Origin: Clostridia bacterium
GTDB taxonomy: Bacteria > Bacillota > Clostridia > UMGS1883 > UMGS1540
Direction: 5' to 3'
Length of the DNA: 64,000 bases
Assembly: GCA_017620205.1 (NCBI GenBank)
Contig: JAFZQX010000003.1
Location: forward strand, 67,713-131,712
The position numbers and the translations under genes are program-made. The notes under the pieces are model-generated. The model worked only from the letters and a program-made list of their open reading frames with translations, was not told the origin of the DNA and ran no database searches. Within the stretch, counting starts at the first letter, position 1; each line of letters begins with the position of its first letter. Positions 16,284-24,719 of this stretch are shown here, one piece after another.

Positions 16284-17030
16284 ATGGGTGTAGTTGCAAT
16301 GAAACAATTATTGGAAGCGGGCGTTCACTTCGGTCACCAGACAAGAAGATGGAACCCCAAAATGGCCGAATATATTTTTACCGAGAGAAACGGTATCTAT
16401 ATTATCGACCTTCAGAAAACAGTAAAGAAGATAGAAGAAGCGTATGACTTCGTAAGAAGCGTTGCGGAAAACGGCGAAGATATCCTCTTCGTAGGCACGA
16501 AAAAACAGGCGCAGGATTCTATCAAGGAAGAAGCTGAAAGAGTTGGAATGCATTATGTAAATGCAAGATGGCTCGGCGGCATGATGACAAACTTCAAAAC
16601 AATCAAGAGAAGAATTGACAGATTGTTCCAGCTCCATGCAATGGAAGAGGACGGAACATTTGACTTGCTCCCCAAAAAGGAAGTTTTGAAGCTTCGCGGC
16701 GAGATGGATAAACTCGAAAAATACATCGGCGGTATCAAGAATATGAAAAAACTCCCTGGTGCTCTCTTCGTGGTTGATCCCAAAAAAGAAAAGATTGCTA
16801 TCGCAGAAGCTAAAAAACTCGGCATTCCCGTTGTTGCTATAGTTGATACAAACTGCGATCCCGAGGAAGTTGATTATGCTATCCCCGGCAATGACGACGC
16901 TATCCGCGCCGTAAAACTTATCGCACAGACAATGTCAAACGCAATTATCGAAGGCAGACAGGGTGAACAGATGGAAGCTCCTGCAGAAAGCGAAGAAGCT
17001 GAAATCGAAGCAGCGGCAGAACAGGAATAA
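16284..17030 (+). CDS. rpsB: 30S ribosomal protein S2
   Basis: 248 residues, full family length. The N-terminus [20 protein letters not shown] is diagnostic; [31 protein letters not shown] and [21 protein letters not shown] follow in order. S2 binds the small subunit head/body hinge and is needed for S1/initiation. The start is ATG 16284, six bases after AGGAGGTG; a GTG inside that site is not used. The acidic tail (Glu/Ala-rich) is common in Firmicutes. First gene of rpsB-tsf. Confidence 0.98.
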   Translation: MGVVAMKQLLEAGVHFGHQTRRWNPKMAEYIFTERNGIYIIDLQKTVKKIEEAYDFVRSVAENGEDILFVGTKKQAQDSIKEEAERVGMHYVNARWLGGMMTNFKTIKRRIDRLFQLHAMEEDGTFDLLPKKEVLKLRGEMDKLEKYIGGIKNMKKLPGALFVVDPKKEKIAIAEAKKLGIPVVAIVDTNCDPEEVDYAIPGNDDAIRAVKLIAQTMSNAIIEGRQGEQMEAPAESEEAEIEAAAEQE

Positions 17031-17057
17031 TAACTTTAGATAGGGAGGATATATACG

Positions 17058-17966
17058 ATGATTAGTGCAAGCATGGTTAAAGAACTCAGAGAACAGACCG
17101 GTTGCGGTATGATGGATTGTAAAAAAGCTCTTACCGAAACAAACGCCGACATGGAAGCAGCTCTTGAATTTTTAAGAAAAAAAGGTCTTGCAACTGCTGA
17201 AAAGAAATCAGGCAGAATTGCTTCAGAGGGTGTTGTTAAATCCCTTATAGATGGCAAAGTGGGCGTTTTACTTGAAGTAAACTCCGAAACAGACTTTGTT
17301 GCGAAAAATGCTGAATTCCAGGCGTTTGTTGACGAAGTGGCAGCTCTTATTGCCAAAAACGCTCCGGCTGATGTTGAAGCGCTTAAAGCAGAGCAGCTCG
17401 GCGGTATGACGGTTGCGGAAGCGCTTACGGAAAAAATTGCTAAAATCGGCGAAAACATGAATATCAGACGTTTCGAAAGAATCGATACCAAGGGCGTTGT
17501 TGTTGATTACATTCACGCCGCAGGCAAAATCGGCGTTTTGGTTGAAGCAGAAGCCGAAGATAACGACGATGTTCGCGAAGCATTGAGAAACATCGCTATG
17601 CAGATAGCGGCTTTAAATCCCAAGTATCTTTCAAGCGACGATGTTTCCGAAGAATATAAAGAACATGAAAAATCAATTCTCATGGCTCAGGCTAAAGAAG
17701 ATCCGAAAAACGCAAGCAAGCCCGACGAAATCATAGAAAAAATGATTATGGGCCGTCTCAACAAAGAATTTAAAGAGATCTGCCTGCTCGAACAGGAATA
17801 CGTAAAAGCTGAAAACAAAGAAAACGTTAAAGGTTACATTGACGCGGTTTCAAAGAAAATCGGTTCGCCGATAAAACTCGTTAAATTCGTTCGTTTTGAA
17901 AAGGGCGAGGGCCTTGAAAAGAAAGAAGATAACTTCGCTGAAGAAATCGCAAACATGGTAAAATAA
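17058..17966 (+). CDS. tsf: Translation elongation factor Ts
   Basis: 302 residues. The N-terminal UBA-like part MVKELREQTGCGMMDCKKAL and the core motif LEVNSETDFVAKNAEF are signature sequences of EF-Ts, the nucleotide exchange factor that reloads EF-Tu with GTP. It follows rpsB by 27 bp with a GGGAGG site, the near-universal bacterial order. The C-terminal dimerisation region is complete. Confidence 0.98.
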   Translation: MISASMVKELREQTGCGMMDCKKALTETNADMEAALEFLRKKGLATAEKKSGRIASEGVVKSLIDGKVGVLLEVNSETDFVAKNAEFQAFVDEVAALIAKNAPADVEALKAEQLGGMTVAEALTEKIAKIGENMNIRRFERIDTKGVVVDYIHAAGKIGVLVEAEAEDNDDVREALRNIAMQIAALNPKYLSSDDVSEEYKEHEKSILMAQAKEDPKNASKPDEIIEKMIMGRLNKEFKEICLLEQEYVKAENKENVKGYIDAVSKKIGSPIKLVKFVRFEKGEGLEKKEDNFAEEIANMVK

Positions 17967-17967
17967 A

Positions 17968-18462
17968 ATGCTGGATTTAATCGATGTTCTTAATAATGAA
18001 GGATGTTTATATAAATTCAGTAAAGAATACAGTCCGGAGCCTCAGGAGTTTATGGGCGGGACATTAAGGTTTGAAGAGCCTTTTACCGTAACCGGGCATG
18101 TTAAAAACATGCAGGGTGCGATAGAAATATTTGCAAACGTTAAAGGAAGCCTTAAAACAGAATGCGCAAGGTGCGGAGACGATGCACGCTACTGCTTTTC
18201 GTTTGAATATTTCGACGAGGTAGCTCATGAGGGGTATGAAGACGGAATAGAGCTCATAGGCACCAAAATAGATCTGGGCGGAGCAGTGCTCGGCGAGATA
18301 CTCAGTAATCTGCCTATGTCTATACTCTGCAAACCCGACTGTAAAGGCTTGTGCCCCAAATGCGGCGCAAATCTTAATAATACAACATGTAATTGTCCGA
18401 GCGTCGAGTCAGACGCCGTATGGGAAAAACTAAAACTGTTAAATTTGAAAGACGAGGTGTAA
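17968..18462 (+). CDS. YceD/DUF177 family protein
   Basis: 164 residues. The DUF177 features are present: an EFMGGTLRFEEPFTVTGHVK beta region, CARCGDDARYCFSFEY, and the C-terminal zinc-type motif CKPDCKGLCPKCGANLNNTTC. The family is found next to rpmF in most bacteria and has been linked to 23S rRNA/large-subunit maturation; its exact biochemistry is open. It starts one base after the tsf stop and ends three bases before rpmF, so all four genes form one operon. Confidence 0.88.
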   Translation: MLDLIDVLNNEGCLYKFSKEYSPEPQEFMGGTLRFEEPFTVTGHVKNMQGAIEIFANVKGSLKTECARCGDDARYCFSFEYFDEVAHEGYEDGIELIGTKIDLGGAVLGEILSNLPMSILCKPDCKGLCPKCGANLNNTTCNCPSVESDAVWEKLKLLNLKDEV

Positions 18463-18465
18463 AAT

Positions 18466-18645
18466 ATGGCAGTACCGAAAAATAAAACTTCTAAAGCAAG
18501 AAAAAATAAAAGAAGAGCAAATTGGAAGCTCGAAGTTCCGGGTATGATTAAGTGCCCCAAATGTCAGGCGTTTATAATGCCTCACCGTGTTTGTGATGAA
18601 TGCGGATACTACAAAGGCGCAGAAGTAGTTAAAAAAGAAGCGTAA
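18466..18645 (+). CDS. rpmF: 50S ribosomal protein L32
   Basis: A 59-residue protein: [20 protein letters not shown] at the N-terminus, then CPKC (residues 29-32) and CDEC zinc ribbon separated by HRV. This is the zinc-binding (C+) form of L32. GAGGTG at the end of the upstream yceD frame serves as ribosome site five bases before the ATG. A strong terminator follows 8 bp later. Confidence 0.97.
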   Translation: MAVPKNKTSKARKNKRRANWKLEVPGMIKCPKCQAFIMPHRVCDECGYYKGAEVVKKEA

Positions 18646-18653
18646 TGATTTGT

Positions 18654-18692
18654 GCGGCGAAACGGATTTCCGTTTCGCCGCTTGCTTTTTTT
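18654..18692 (+). terminator. Terminator of the rpsB-tsf-yceD-rpmF operon
   Basis: A perfect 13-bp stem (18654-18666 with 18669-18681) with a 2-nt apex is followed by TTGCTTTTTTT. Confidence 0.93.
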
Positions 18693-18720
18693 GATAGAAT
18701 ATGATAAAATAATAAATAAA

Positions 18721-19101
18721 TCAGAGCTTTAACGCCTTCATCCCCTCAGCATGGCTGCGCTTTAAAATTAAAACGGCTTTTTTCAGATCATTGCCGTTTA
18801 CAGGCATGCTAAAATAAATGATATTTTTATTTCCGTTTTTTTTGCCCGTCATTGAGGCTGTCATAATAAGAGCAGATCCGATGCTGCTTTCTGCAGATGT
18901 GTTTTGCGCTGTATCTGTAGTTGCACCGAAAAATACGGGAACGTTATATATTTCGGGGAAAAGCGTATCGGGGCTTGAATTTTGTGTATAAACGGAGATT
19001 TTATCCGTATTAATGTTTTCGCTTTTCAGCTCGTTTACAGCCGCTTGAACGGCGTTTTCGCAAGGAAGAGAGCATTTAATAATAAACAAAGAATCTTTCA
19101 A
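18721..19101 (-). CDS. Small protein of unknown function with TTG start
   Basis: About 126 residues. The best start is TTG 19101, nine bases after a perfect AGGAGG on the minus strand; a longer open frame upstream has no ribosome site. The sequence starts (M/L)KDSLFIIKCSLPCENAVQ and alternates beta strands (KISVYTQ, VPVFFGA, ALIMTAS, KNIIYFSMPV) with helices, suggesting a small alpha-beta fold. There is no signal peptide. Not recognised. It is convergent with rpmF and divergent from the four-cysteine gene. Confidence 0.6.
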   Translation of the reverse strand: MKDSLFIIKCSLPCENAVQAAVNELKSENINTDKISVYTQNSSPDTLFPEIYNVPVFFGATTDTAQNTSAESSIGSALIMTASMTGKKNGNKNIIYFSMPVNGNDLKKAVLILKRSHAEGMKALKL

Positions 19102-19218
19102 TTTAAATAACCTCCTGTGTTTTATATTTTTTGCAGGACAAAGTTTTTTATTCGTTATTTGCGTGTCTGCGGCAAAGAACGGCACATAGATTTGCAGACG
19201 GAAAGTGAGCTGTTTTCG

Positions 19219-19434
19219 TTGAAAAATGAGATGAGATATCCGCATTCATGCAAATATTGCAGGTATTCGGTTAATATAAGTGTTAAACGTGAATGCTTCT
19301 GTAAGTATAAGGGAGTTGTAGCTTCAAACGCTATTTGTTCAAAATATGAGTTTGATCCGTTTAAATATAAAGTCAGAAGGCTTAGAAATATGGACATTAC
19401 AAGGTATAAAAACGAGGATTTTTCGATAGAATAA
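19219..19434 (+). CDS. Small four-cysteine protein of unknown function
   Basis: About 71 residues from TTG 19219 (alternative ATG 19231). The frame is open further upstream but lacks a ribosome site there. CKYCRYS, ECFCKYKGVV and CSKYEFDPFKYKVRRLRN give four or five cysteines in a spacing suited to a metal site, and the tail ends in EDFSIE. Similar short proteins with a C-x-x-C / DP-x-K-R layout occur across Clostridia, without a known role. Confidence is in the gene rather than its start. Confidence 0.6.
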   Translation: MKNEMRYPHSCKYCRYSVNISVKRECFCKYKGVVASNAICSKYEFDPFKYKVRRLRNMDITRYKNEDFSIE

Positions 19435-19495
19435 CTAAAAAAAAGGCTATTTTTCATTAGAAATAACAAAAAATAAGATTTTATGCAAAAAAGTG

Positions 19496-19524
19496 TTGAA
19501 ATTTCCGATGAAAAGTGATAAAAT
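19496..19524 (+). promoter_or_regulatory. Sigma-A promoter of the HU gene
   Basis: TTGAAA (19496-19501), 17-bp spacer, TAAAAT (19519-19524), 33 bp ahead of the ATG. Confidence 0.75.
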
Positions 19525-19557
19525 ACACATATATTAAAAAAGGAGGAGATATTTACT

Positions 19558-19830
19558 ATGAACAAAGCTGATTTAATTGCTGCAGTTGCAACAAAAGCAG
19601 AATTATCAAAAAAAGACGCAGGCGAAGCAGTTGATGCTATACTTGCTACAATTACAGGTGCTCTTAAGAAAGGTGACAAAGTTCAGCTCGTAGGCTTCGG
19701 TACTTTCGAAGTTCGCAAGAGAGCTGCTCGTAAGGGTAAAAACCCCCAGACAGGTGCAACTGTTAATATTCCCGCGGCAAAGGTTCCCGCTTTCAAAGCT
19801 GGTAAAGGCCTTAAAGACGCAGTTAAATAA
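19558..19830 (+). CDS. hup: HU-family DNA-binding protein
   Basis: Ninety residues, the standard length. [20 protein letters not shown] opens the helical dimer part; [20 protein letters not shown] and INIPA-like [13 protein letters not shown] form the DNA-gripping beta arm. HU bends and compacts DNA in the nucleoid. It is a single-gene unit with its own promoter, a strong AAGGAGGAG site and a terminator, consistent with high expression. Confidence 0.97.
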   Translation: MNKADLIAAVATKAELSKKDAGEAVDAILATITGALKKGDKVQLVGFGTFEVRKRAARKGKNPQTGATVNIPAAKVPAFKAGKGLKDAVK

Positions 19831-19842
19831 TTATATCAATAT

Positions 19843-19882
19843 AAAAACCGGCGGTTCCGCAGAGAACCGCCGGTTTTATTTT
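19843..19882. terminator. Bidirectional terminator between hup and ruvC
   Basis: An 11-bp stem ACCGGCGGTTC/GAACCGCCGGT (19847-19857 with 19864-19874), T-rich on the plus side (TTTATTTT) and A-rich on the other side, so it can serve both convergent genes. Confidence 0.88.
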
Positions 19883-19902
19883 GTGAATATTAATATATTT
19901 AT

Positions 19903-20385
19903 TTAGTATATGTTTTGTCTGAACGAATGTGCATGGCATATAGCAACCGCAAGCGCATCCGCAGTATCGTCGGGTTTCGGAACGGAGGGGAGCCCCAAAA
20001 GCGTTTTCATCATCTGCTGAACCTGATGCTTGTCTGCGCGTCCGTATCCCGTCACAGCCTGCTTTATCTGAAGCGGAGTGTATTCGTATATGGGTATGCC
20101 TGCCTGCTCTGCGGCAAGAAGCAAAACACCGCGAGCATGACCCACTGCTATCGCTGTTTTAACGTTTGTGTTGAAAAATAGTTCTTCTATGGATAAATAT
20201 TCCGGTTTGTGTATATTTATTAATTGTGTTGTTTTATCGTATATTTGTTTTAAACGCTGTGGAAACGGCGTGTCCTTATCTGTGAGAATAGCTCCGTAAT
20301 CTATGGTTTTAAAGTGATTTTGGTTATATTCAATTACTCCGTACCCTACAATGGCATACCCTGGGTCTATGCCTAAAATTTTCAT
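19903..20385 (-). CDS. ruvC: Crossover junction endodeoxyribonuclease RuvC
   Basis: 160 residues from ATG 20385. The N-terminal MKILGIDPGYAIVGYG holds the first catalytic Asp (Asp7), LSIEELFF the catalytic Glu, and KPDDTADALAVAICHAH the C-terminal Asp pair. This is the RNase H-like fold that cuts Holliday junctions in recombination and repair. ruvA and ruvB are not adjacent. An in-frame TTG 15 bases upstream would add five residues but overlaps the GCGGGG-type ribosome site. Confidence 0.96.
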   Translation of the reverse strand: MKILGIDPGYAIVGYGVIEYNQNHFKTIDYGAILTDKDTPFPQRLKQIYDKTTQLINIHKPEYLSIEELFFNTNVKTAIAVGHARGVLLLAAEQAGIPIYEYTPLQIKQAVTGYGRADKHQVQQMMKTLLGLPSVPKPDDTADALAVAICHAHSFRQNIY

Positions 20386-20410
20386 AAATTTACCCCGCAA
20401 ATTAAATATT

Positions 20411-20429
20411 TTGCATAAAATTGCATAAA
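20411..20429 (+). promoter_or_regulatory. Candidate ARG box upstream of argGH
   Basis: TTGCATAAA occurs twice in direct succession (20411 and 20421), giving a TGCA-N6-TGCA symmetric site that resembles ArgR/AhrC operators. It lies 85 bp before argG and 26 bp before ruvC. A TATTAT (20456) could be the argG -10. The argR gene is not in the window. Confidence 0.35.
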
Positions 20430-20513
20430 TTACAAAAAAACTCTTTACTTTTTTATATTATAGCATTAAAATAGTAGTAAATCAACATAAATTTATAAGG
20501 AGTTGTATATATT

Positions 20514-21731
20514 ATGGCAAAAGAAAAAGTTGTACTTGCATATTCCGGAGGCCTTGATACTTCCATCATTATCCCGTGGCTTAAAGAAAACTACGATTAT
20601 GAAGTTATTGCCGTTTGCGGCGACGTTGGTCAAGGTAAAGAAACTGAGGGACTCGAAGAAAAGGCTCTTAAAACTGGCGCTTCAAAGCTTTACATAGAGG
20701 ATTTAAGAGACGAATACGTAAAAGATTATATTTATCCCACGCTTAAAGCAGGAGCCGTTTATGAAGGAAAATACTTACTCGGCACATCGCACGCGCGTCC
20801 CTGCATTGCAAAGCGCCTCGTTGAAATAGCAGAAAAAGAAGGCGCAACAGCTATTTGTCACGGATGTACAGGCAAGGGTAATGACCAGGTGCGTTTTGAG
20901 CTTACAATAAAGGCTCTTGCTCCGCAGATGAAGATTATAGCTCCCTGGAGGATTTGGGACATTAAATCACGTGAAGACGAAATCGAATACGCTGCGGCAC
21001 GCGGTATTCCGGTTCCCGTAACAAAAGAGGATAACTACTCAATGGACAGAAACATCTGGCATTTAAGCCATGAGGGAATGGACCTTGAAGATCCTGCGAA
21101 TGAACCGAATTACGATAAGATATTAAAGCTCATGGTATCGCCCGATAAAGCTCCCGATAAAGCTACATACGTTACTATTGACTTTGAAAAGGGTGAACCT
21201 GTAGCTGTTGACGGTAAGAAAATGAAACCCGTTGAACTCGTTGAATACTTAAATAAAGTTGCGGGCGAAAACGGCGTTGGTATCGCAGATATAGTTGAAA
21301 ACAGACTTGTCGGCATGAAGTCAAGAGGTGTTTATGAAACTCCTGCAGGCACGGTTTTATATTATGCTCACCGCGAACTCGAGTATATTACGCTTGACAA
21401 GCAGACGATGCATTATAAAGATGAAGCGGCAATTAAATTCGGCGAGATCGTTTATGACGGCCAGTGGTTTACACCGCTTCGCGAAGCGCTTTCGGCTTTT
21501 GTTGACAAAACACAGGAAACAGTTACGGGCAGTGTTAAACTCCGTCTTTACAAAGGCAACGTTATGTCTGCGGGCGTAACATCTCCGTATTCGCTTTACG
21601 ATGAGGATATTGCAACATTCTCCGAAGACGAAGTTTATGACCAGAAAGACAGCGCAGGCTTTATTAATCTTTTCGGTCTCCCGATTAAGGTTCGCGCGAT
21701 GATGATGAGAAAAAATAAAGAAAACAAATAA
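20514..21731 (+). CDS. argG: Argininosuccinate synthase
   Basis: 405 residues, full length. [17 protein letters not shown] is the N-type ATP pyrophosphatase P-loop; [34 protein letters not shown] and [16 protein letters not shown] are signature segments. It joins citrulline and aspartate using ATP in arginine synthesis. It is 29 bp upstream of argH, so they form an operon. AAGGAG precedes the ATG. Confidence 0.98.
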   Translation: MAKEKVVLAYSGGLDTSIIIPWLKENYDYEVIAVCGDVGQGKETEGLEEKALKTGASKLYIEDLRDEYVKDYIYPTLKAGAVYEGKYLLGTSHARPCIAKRLVEIAEKEGATAICHGCTGKGNDQVRFELTIKALAPQMKIIAPWRIWDIKSREDEIEYAAARGIPVPVTKEDNYSMDRNIWHLSHEGMDLEDPANEPNYDKILKLMVSPDKAPDKATYVTIDFEKGEPVAVDGKKMKPVELVEYLNKVAGENGVGIADIVENRLVGMKSRGVYETPAGTVLYYAHRELEYITLDKQTMHYKDEAAIKFGEIVYDGQWFTPLREALSAFVDKTQETVTGSVKLRLYKGNVMSAGVTSPYSLYDEDIATFSEDEVYDQKDSAGFINLFGLPIKVRAMMMRKNKENK

Positions 21732-21760
21732 AGCATTTAAGATAGATTGGAGAAACCGAT

Positions 21761-23143
21761 ATGAAAATGTGGGGCGGCAGATTTCAGAAAAGTACTGATG
21801 CGGCCGTAGATGATTTCAATTCGTCGATAAGATTTGATAAAAGACTGTACAGACAGGATATTATGGGCAGTATTGCACATGCTAAAATGCTCGGCAAACA
21901 AAACATAATATCTCAAAACGACGCTGAGCTTATCTGCAAAACCTTGCTTGAAATACTCAGTGATATAGAAAACGGTGAAGTTAATTTTTTGGTTGACGCC
22001 GAAGATATACACATGAACATTGAAAAAATCCTGACGGACAGGATAGGCGAAACGGGAAAGCGCCTTCATACAGGCAGAAGCCGCAACGATCAGGTTGCGC
22101 TTGATTTGCGCATGTATATGAAAGACGCCATCGATGAAATGTCAAAAGAGATTTCACGTCTTACTTCCTCGCTGATCGGCATAGCGGAAGAGAATACGGA
22201 AACCGTTATGCCCGGATATACGCATCTCCAGAAGGCGCAGCCCATAACTTTCGCACACCATATAATGGCATATGTTCAGATGTTTCTGCGTGACCTTGAC
22301 AGGCTTTCGGACTGTAAAAAAAGAACCGACGTTATGCCGCTTGGCAGCGGCGCTTTGGCAGGTACTACATATCCGCTTGACAGATTTTCAGTAGCCGCCG
22401 AACTTGGCTTTTCGGCAGTTACGGAAAACTCACTGGACGGCGTTAGTGACCGTGATTTTGCGCTTGAAGCTGCGTTTTGCATGTCTGTTATAATGATGCA
22501 CATGAGCAGATTTTCCGAAGAACTTATTCTATGGAGCAGCAACGAGTTTTCTTTTGTTGAAATGGATGACGCGTATTCTACGGGAAGCAGCATAATGCCG
22601 CAAAAGAAAAACCCCGATGTTGCGGAGCTTATACGCGGCAAAACGGGAAGAGTTTACGGCTCTCTTATGGGTCTTCTAACTATGATGAAAGGCATACCGC
22701 TTGCATATAATAAAGATATGCAGGAGGACAAAGAACAGCTCTTTGATGCACTTGATACCGTGCTTTTGTGTGTTCCTGTATTCAGAAAAATGATAGAAAC
22801 AATGAAGATAAACAAAAACGTTATGCGCCGCGGCGCAAACGGCGGCTATACAAACGCAACCGATGCTGCGGACTATCTTGTTAAACGCGGTATGGCGTTC
22901 CGTGATGCGCACGAAGTTATCGGCAAACTTGTTTTCTATTCGATAAGTCAGGGAAAAGCGCTTGATGAGCTTTCTATGGAAGAGTTTAAGGAGTTTTCCG
23001 GTGTTTTTGATAGTGATATATACGATGCAATAAGTGTTGAAACGTGCGTTTCTCAGCGTAATATTTACGGAGCTCCCGCAAAGGATGCTGTTGAAACGGC
23101 GATAAAAAATGCCAAAAAGTCACTTGAGGCTTTTAAGAAGTAA
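21761..23143 (+). CDS. argH: Argininosuccinate lyase
   Basis: 460 residues. [13 protein letters not shown] at the start, [33 protein letters not shown] and the fumarase-superfamily signature [20 protein letters not shown] identify the last enzyme of arginine synthesis, releasing arginine and fumarate. The 3' end overlaps the convergent gpr gene by 11 bp; no terminator hairpin is seen there. Confidence 0.98.
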   Translation: MKMWGGRFQKSTDAAVDDFNSSIRFDKRLYRQDIMGSIAHAKMLGKQNIISQNDAELICKTLLEILSDIENGEVNFLVDAEDIHMNIEKILTDRIGETGKRLHTGRSRNDQVALDLRMYMKDAIDEMSKEISRLTSSLIGIAEENTETVMPGYTHLQKAQPITFAHHIMAYVQMFLRDLDRLSDCKKRTDVMPLGSGALAGTTYPLDRFSVAAELGFSAVTENSLDGVSDRDFALEAAFCMSVIMMHMSRFSEELILWSSNEFSFVEMDDAYSTGSSIMPQKKNPDVAELIRGKTGRVYGSLMGLLTMMKGIPLAYNKDMQEDKEQLFDALDTVLLCVPVFRKMIETMKINKNVMRRGANGGYTNATDAADYLVKRGMAFRDAHEVIGKLVFYSISQGKALDELSMEEFKEFSGVFDSDIYDAISVETCVSQRNIYGAPAKDAVETAIKNAKKSLEAFKK

Positions 23144-24104
23144 GCGCGGATATATCGTCAGATGAAATATTACTGTGTACGGCACGGTTTATTCCGTCCG
23201 TCACAACTTTTGATACACGCTCTGCAGATGCGTCAATCTCCTTTGGAGTAACAAAAAGCGGTTTATCGCTTAAGACGCTTCTTATGAGCGTGTATTTTTC
23301 TTCTCTGTCCACGTTTTTTAAAACATGGTAAAAATCCTCATCGCTTTTGCACTCCGAGAGCAGAACGTCAATCACGCCGTCTATTGCGTCGTTTGCTATG
23401 GTGGCGGCGTCAACAACCATGGGAACACCTATTGCAATTACCGGTATACCTAATGTTTCTGAGTCAATGGCACTGTTTCGAAGACCTATACCGCTGCCGG
23501 GACTGATTCCCGTATCTGTAATCTGAATTGTAGTGCACACTCTTTCGGTCTTTCGCGAAGCAAGAGAGTCGATAACAATCACGCTTTCCGGTCTAACGTG
23601 CTCGCAAACTCCTTTTATTATCTCTGCAGTTTCAATGCCCGTGATACCCAAAACGCCGGGAGACAGAGCACAGAGGGGGGAAAGGTTTTCAGTAAAACTT
23701 GCCATAGGTTCCGAAAAAAGGTGACGGGTTACGAGAAGACCGGATACAACGCGCGGACCGAGAGAATCTGCAGTTATATCTTTGTTGCCGAGCCCCACTG
23801 CAAGCGTTGTTTTACCTTTCAAATCGCCCAAAAGAAATGAAAGTTCATCTTTTAATGCCGAAGCGGCTCTTTCGGGAATATCCGGATTGTGTTCTGTAAG
23901 TGACGGTGCTTCAATTGTAATATATGTTCCTTTTCTTTTCCCTAAAGCTTTTTCGCCTTTTTCATCTGTTATCTTTACGCGTGTTATTTTTAGGTTTTCA
24001 TCGCCGTATTCTGTTGTTTCTATACCTTCGAGGTTGCTTGTAACCCCGTTTTCGTTTATTATTTCCCTGGCTTCCAACGCCAAGTCTGTTCTAAAGCTGA
24101 AAAT
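23133..24104 (-). CDS. gpr: Spore germination protease GPR
   Basis: A peptidase that degrades small acid-soluble spore proteins at germination, made as a zymogen in the forespore. Family motifs are [62 protein letters not shown] and GSGIGLRN. The conserved N-terminus [11 protein letters not shown] is encoded upstream of the first usual start codon (TTG 24083). The only in-frame codons before it, back to a stop, begin with ATT 24104, five bases after GGGGTGAT. I therefore place the start at ATT 24104 (323 residues), an unusual AUU start; TTG 24083 is the fallback. The gene proves a spore-forming ancestry. It lies just behind the mscL terminator. Confidence 0.92.
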   Translation of the reverse strand: MFSFRTDLALEAREIINENGVTSNLEGIETTEYGDENLKITRVKITDEKGEKALGKRKGTYITIEAPSLTEHNPDIPERAASALKDELSFLLGDLKGKTTLAVGLGNKDITADSLGPRVVSGLLVTRHLFSEPMASFTENLSPLCALSPGVLGITGIETAEIIKGVCEHVRPESVIVIDSLASRKTERVCTTIQITDTGISPGSGIGLRNSAIDSETLGIPVIAIGVPMVVDAATIANDAIDGVIDVLLSECKSDEDFYHVLKNVDREEKYTLIRSVLSDKPLFVTPKEIDASAERVSKVVTDGINRAVHSNISSDDISALTS

Positions 24105-24120
24105 AAGAAATCACCCCATA

Positions 24121-24161
24121 AAAAAATAACTCAAAGCTATTTTTCTAAGCTTTGAGTTATT
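24121..24161 (-). terminator. Terminator of mscL
   Basis: A 14-bp stem AATAACTCAAAGCT/AGCTTTGAGTTATT (24125-24138 with 24148-24161) is followed, on the minus strand, by further T residues. It leaves only a few bases before the gpr ribosome site. Confidence 0.8.
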
Positions 24162-24184
24162 TTATTCATGTAATGAAAATATCT

Positions 24185-24595
24185 TTATTTTAAATCAGAT
24201 GTACAAGCAGGGCACTTTGTAGCCTTAATCGGAATGGTGCTGCAGCAGTAAGGACATGTTTTTTCTGTCTTTTCTTCTTCTTTTTCTTCATCTTTTTTAA
24301 CGAGCGTTGAGGCTTTGTTTATTGCTTTAATAATACAGAAAATAACAAACGCCATGATAATGAAATTGATAACTGCTGTTATGAAATTGCCGTAAGCAAG
24401 GTCAATTCCTGCAATGTTTACCGACAAATCTTTAAAATCGCACTTAAATATAAGACCTATAAGAGGCGAGATGATGTCGCCGACGAAAGAATCTACGATA
24501 GCTTTGAAAGCAGCACCGATAATAACGCCGACAGCGAGGTCCATTGCGTTGCCTTTTAAGGCAAACTCTTTAAATTCTTTGAAAAACTTTTTCAT
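24185..24595 (-). CDS. mscL: Large-conductance mechanosensitive channel with C-terminal zinc ribbon
   Basis: 136 residues. The amphipathic N-terminus ([20 protein letters not shown]), pore helix ([20 protein letters not shown]) and second helix ([20 protein letters not shown]) are typical of MscL, which opens under hypo-osmotic stress. After the charged cytoplasmic helix ([14 protein letters not shown]) it carries CPYC...CPAC, a double CxxC zinc ribbon not found in the classic E. coli protein. It has a TTGTAT-17-TATAAT promoter and its own terminator. Confidence 0.95.
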   Translation of the reverse strand: MKKFFKEFKEFALKGNAMDLAVGVIIGAAFKAIVDSFVGDIISPLIGLIFKCDFKDLSVNIAGIDLAYGNFITAVINFIIMAFVIFCIIKAINKASTLVKKDEEKEEEKTEKTCPYCCSTIPIKATKCPACTSDLK

Positions 24596-24630
24596 TTGTA
24601 TACTCCTTCCGCTTTAACAAATTTTTAAAT

Positions 24631-24659
24631 ATTATATCACACCTGTTATGAGAATACAA
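24631..24659 (-). promoter_or_regulatory. Promoter of mscL
   Basis: Minus strand: TTGTAT (24659-24654), 17-bp spacer, TATAAT (24636-24631) with an extended -10 TG. Confidence 0.75.
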
Positions 24660-24666
24660 TATTTTC

Positions 24667-24695
24667 TTTACAAAAACTTATATATATGCTAAAAT
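24667..24695 (+). promoter_or_regulatory. Promoter of the amidohydrolase gene
   Basis: TTTACA (24667-24672), 17-bp spacer, TAAAAT (24690-24695). Its -35 box lies only 7 bp from that of the divergent mscL promoter. Confidence 0.65.
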
Positions 24696-24719
24696 CTATA
24701 TTGATAAGGAGTGATAAAA

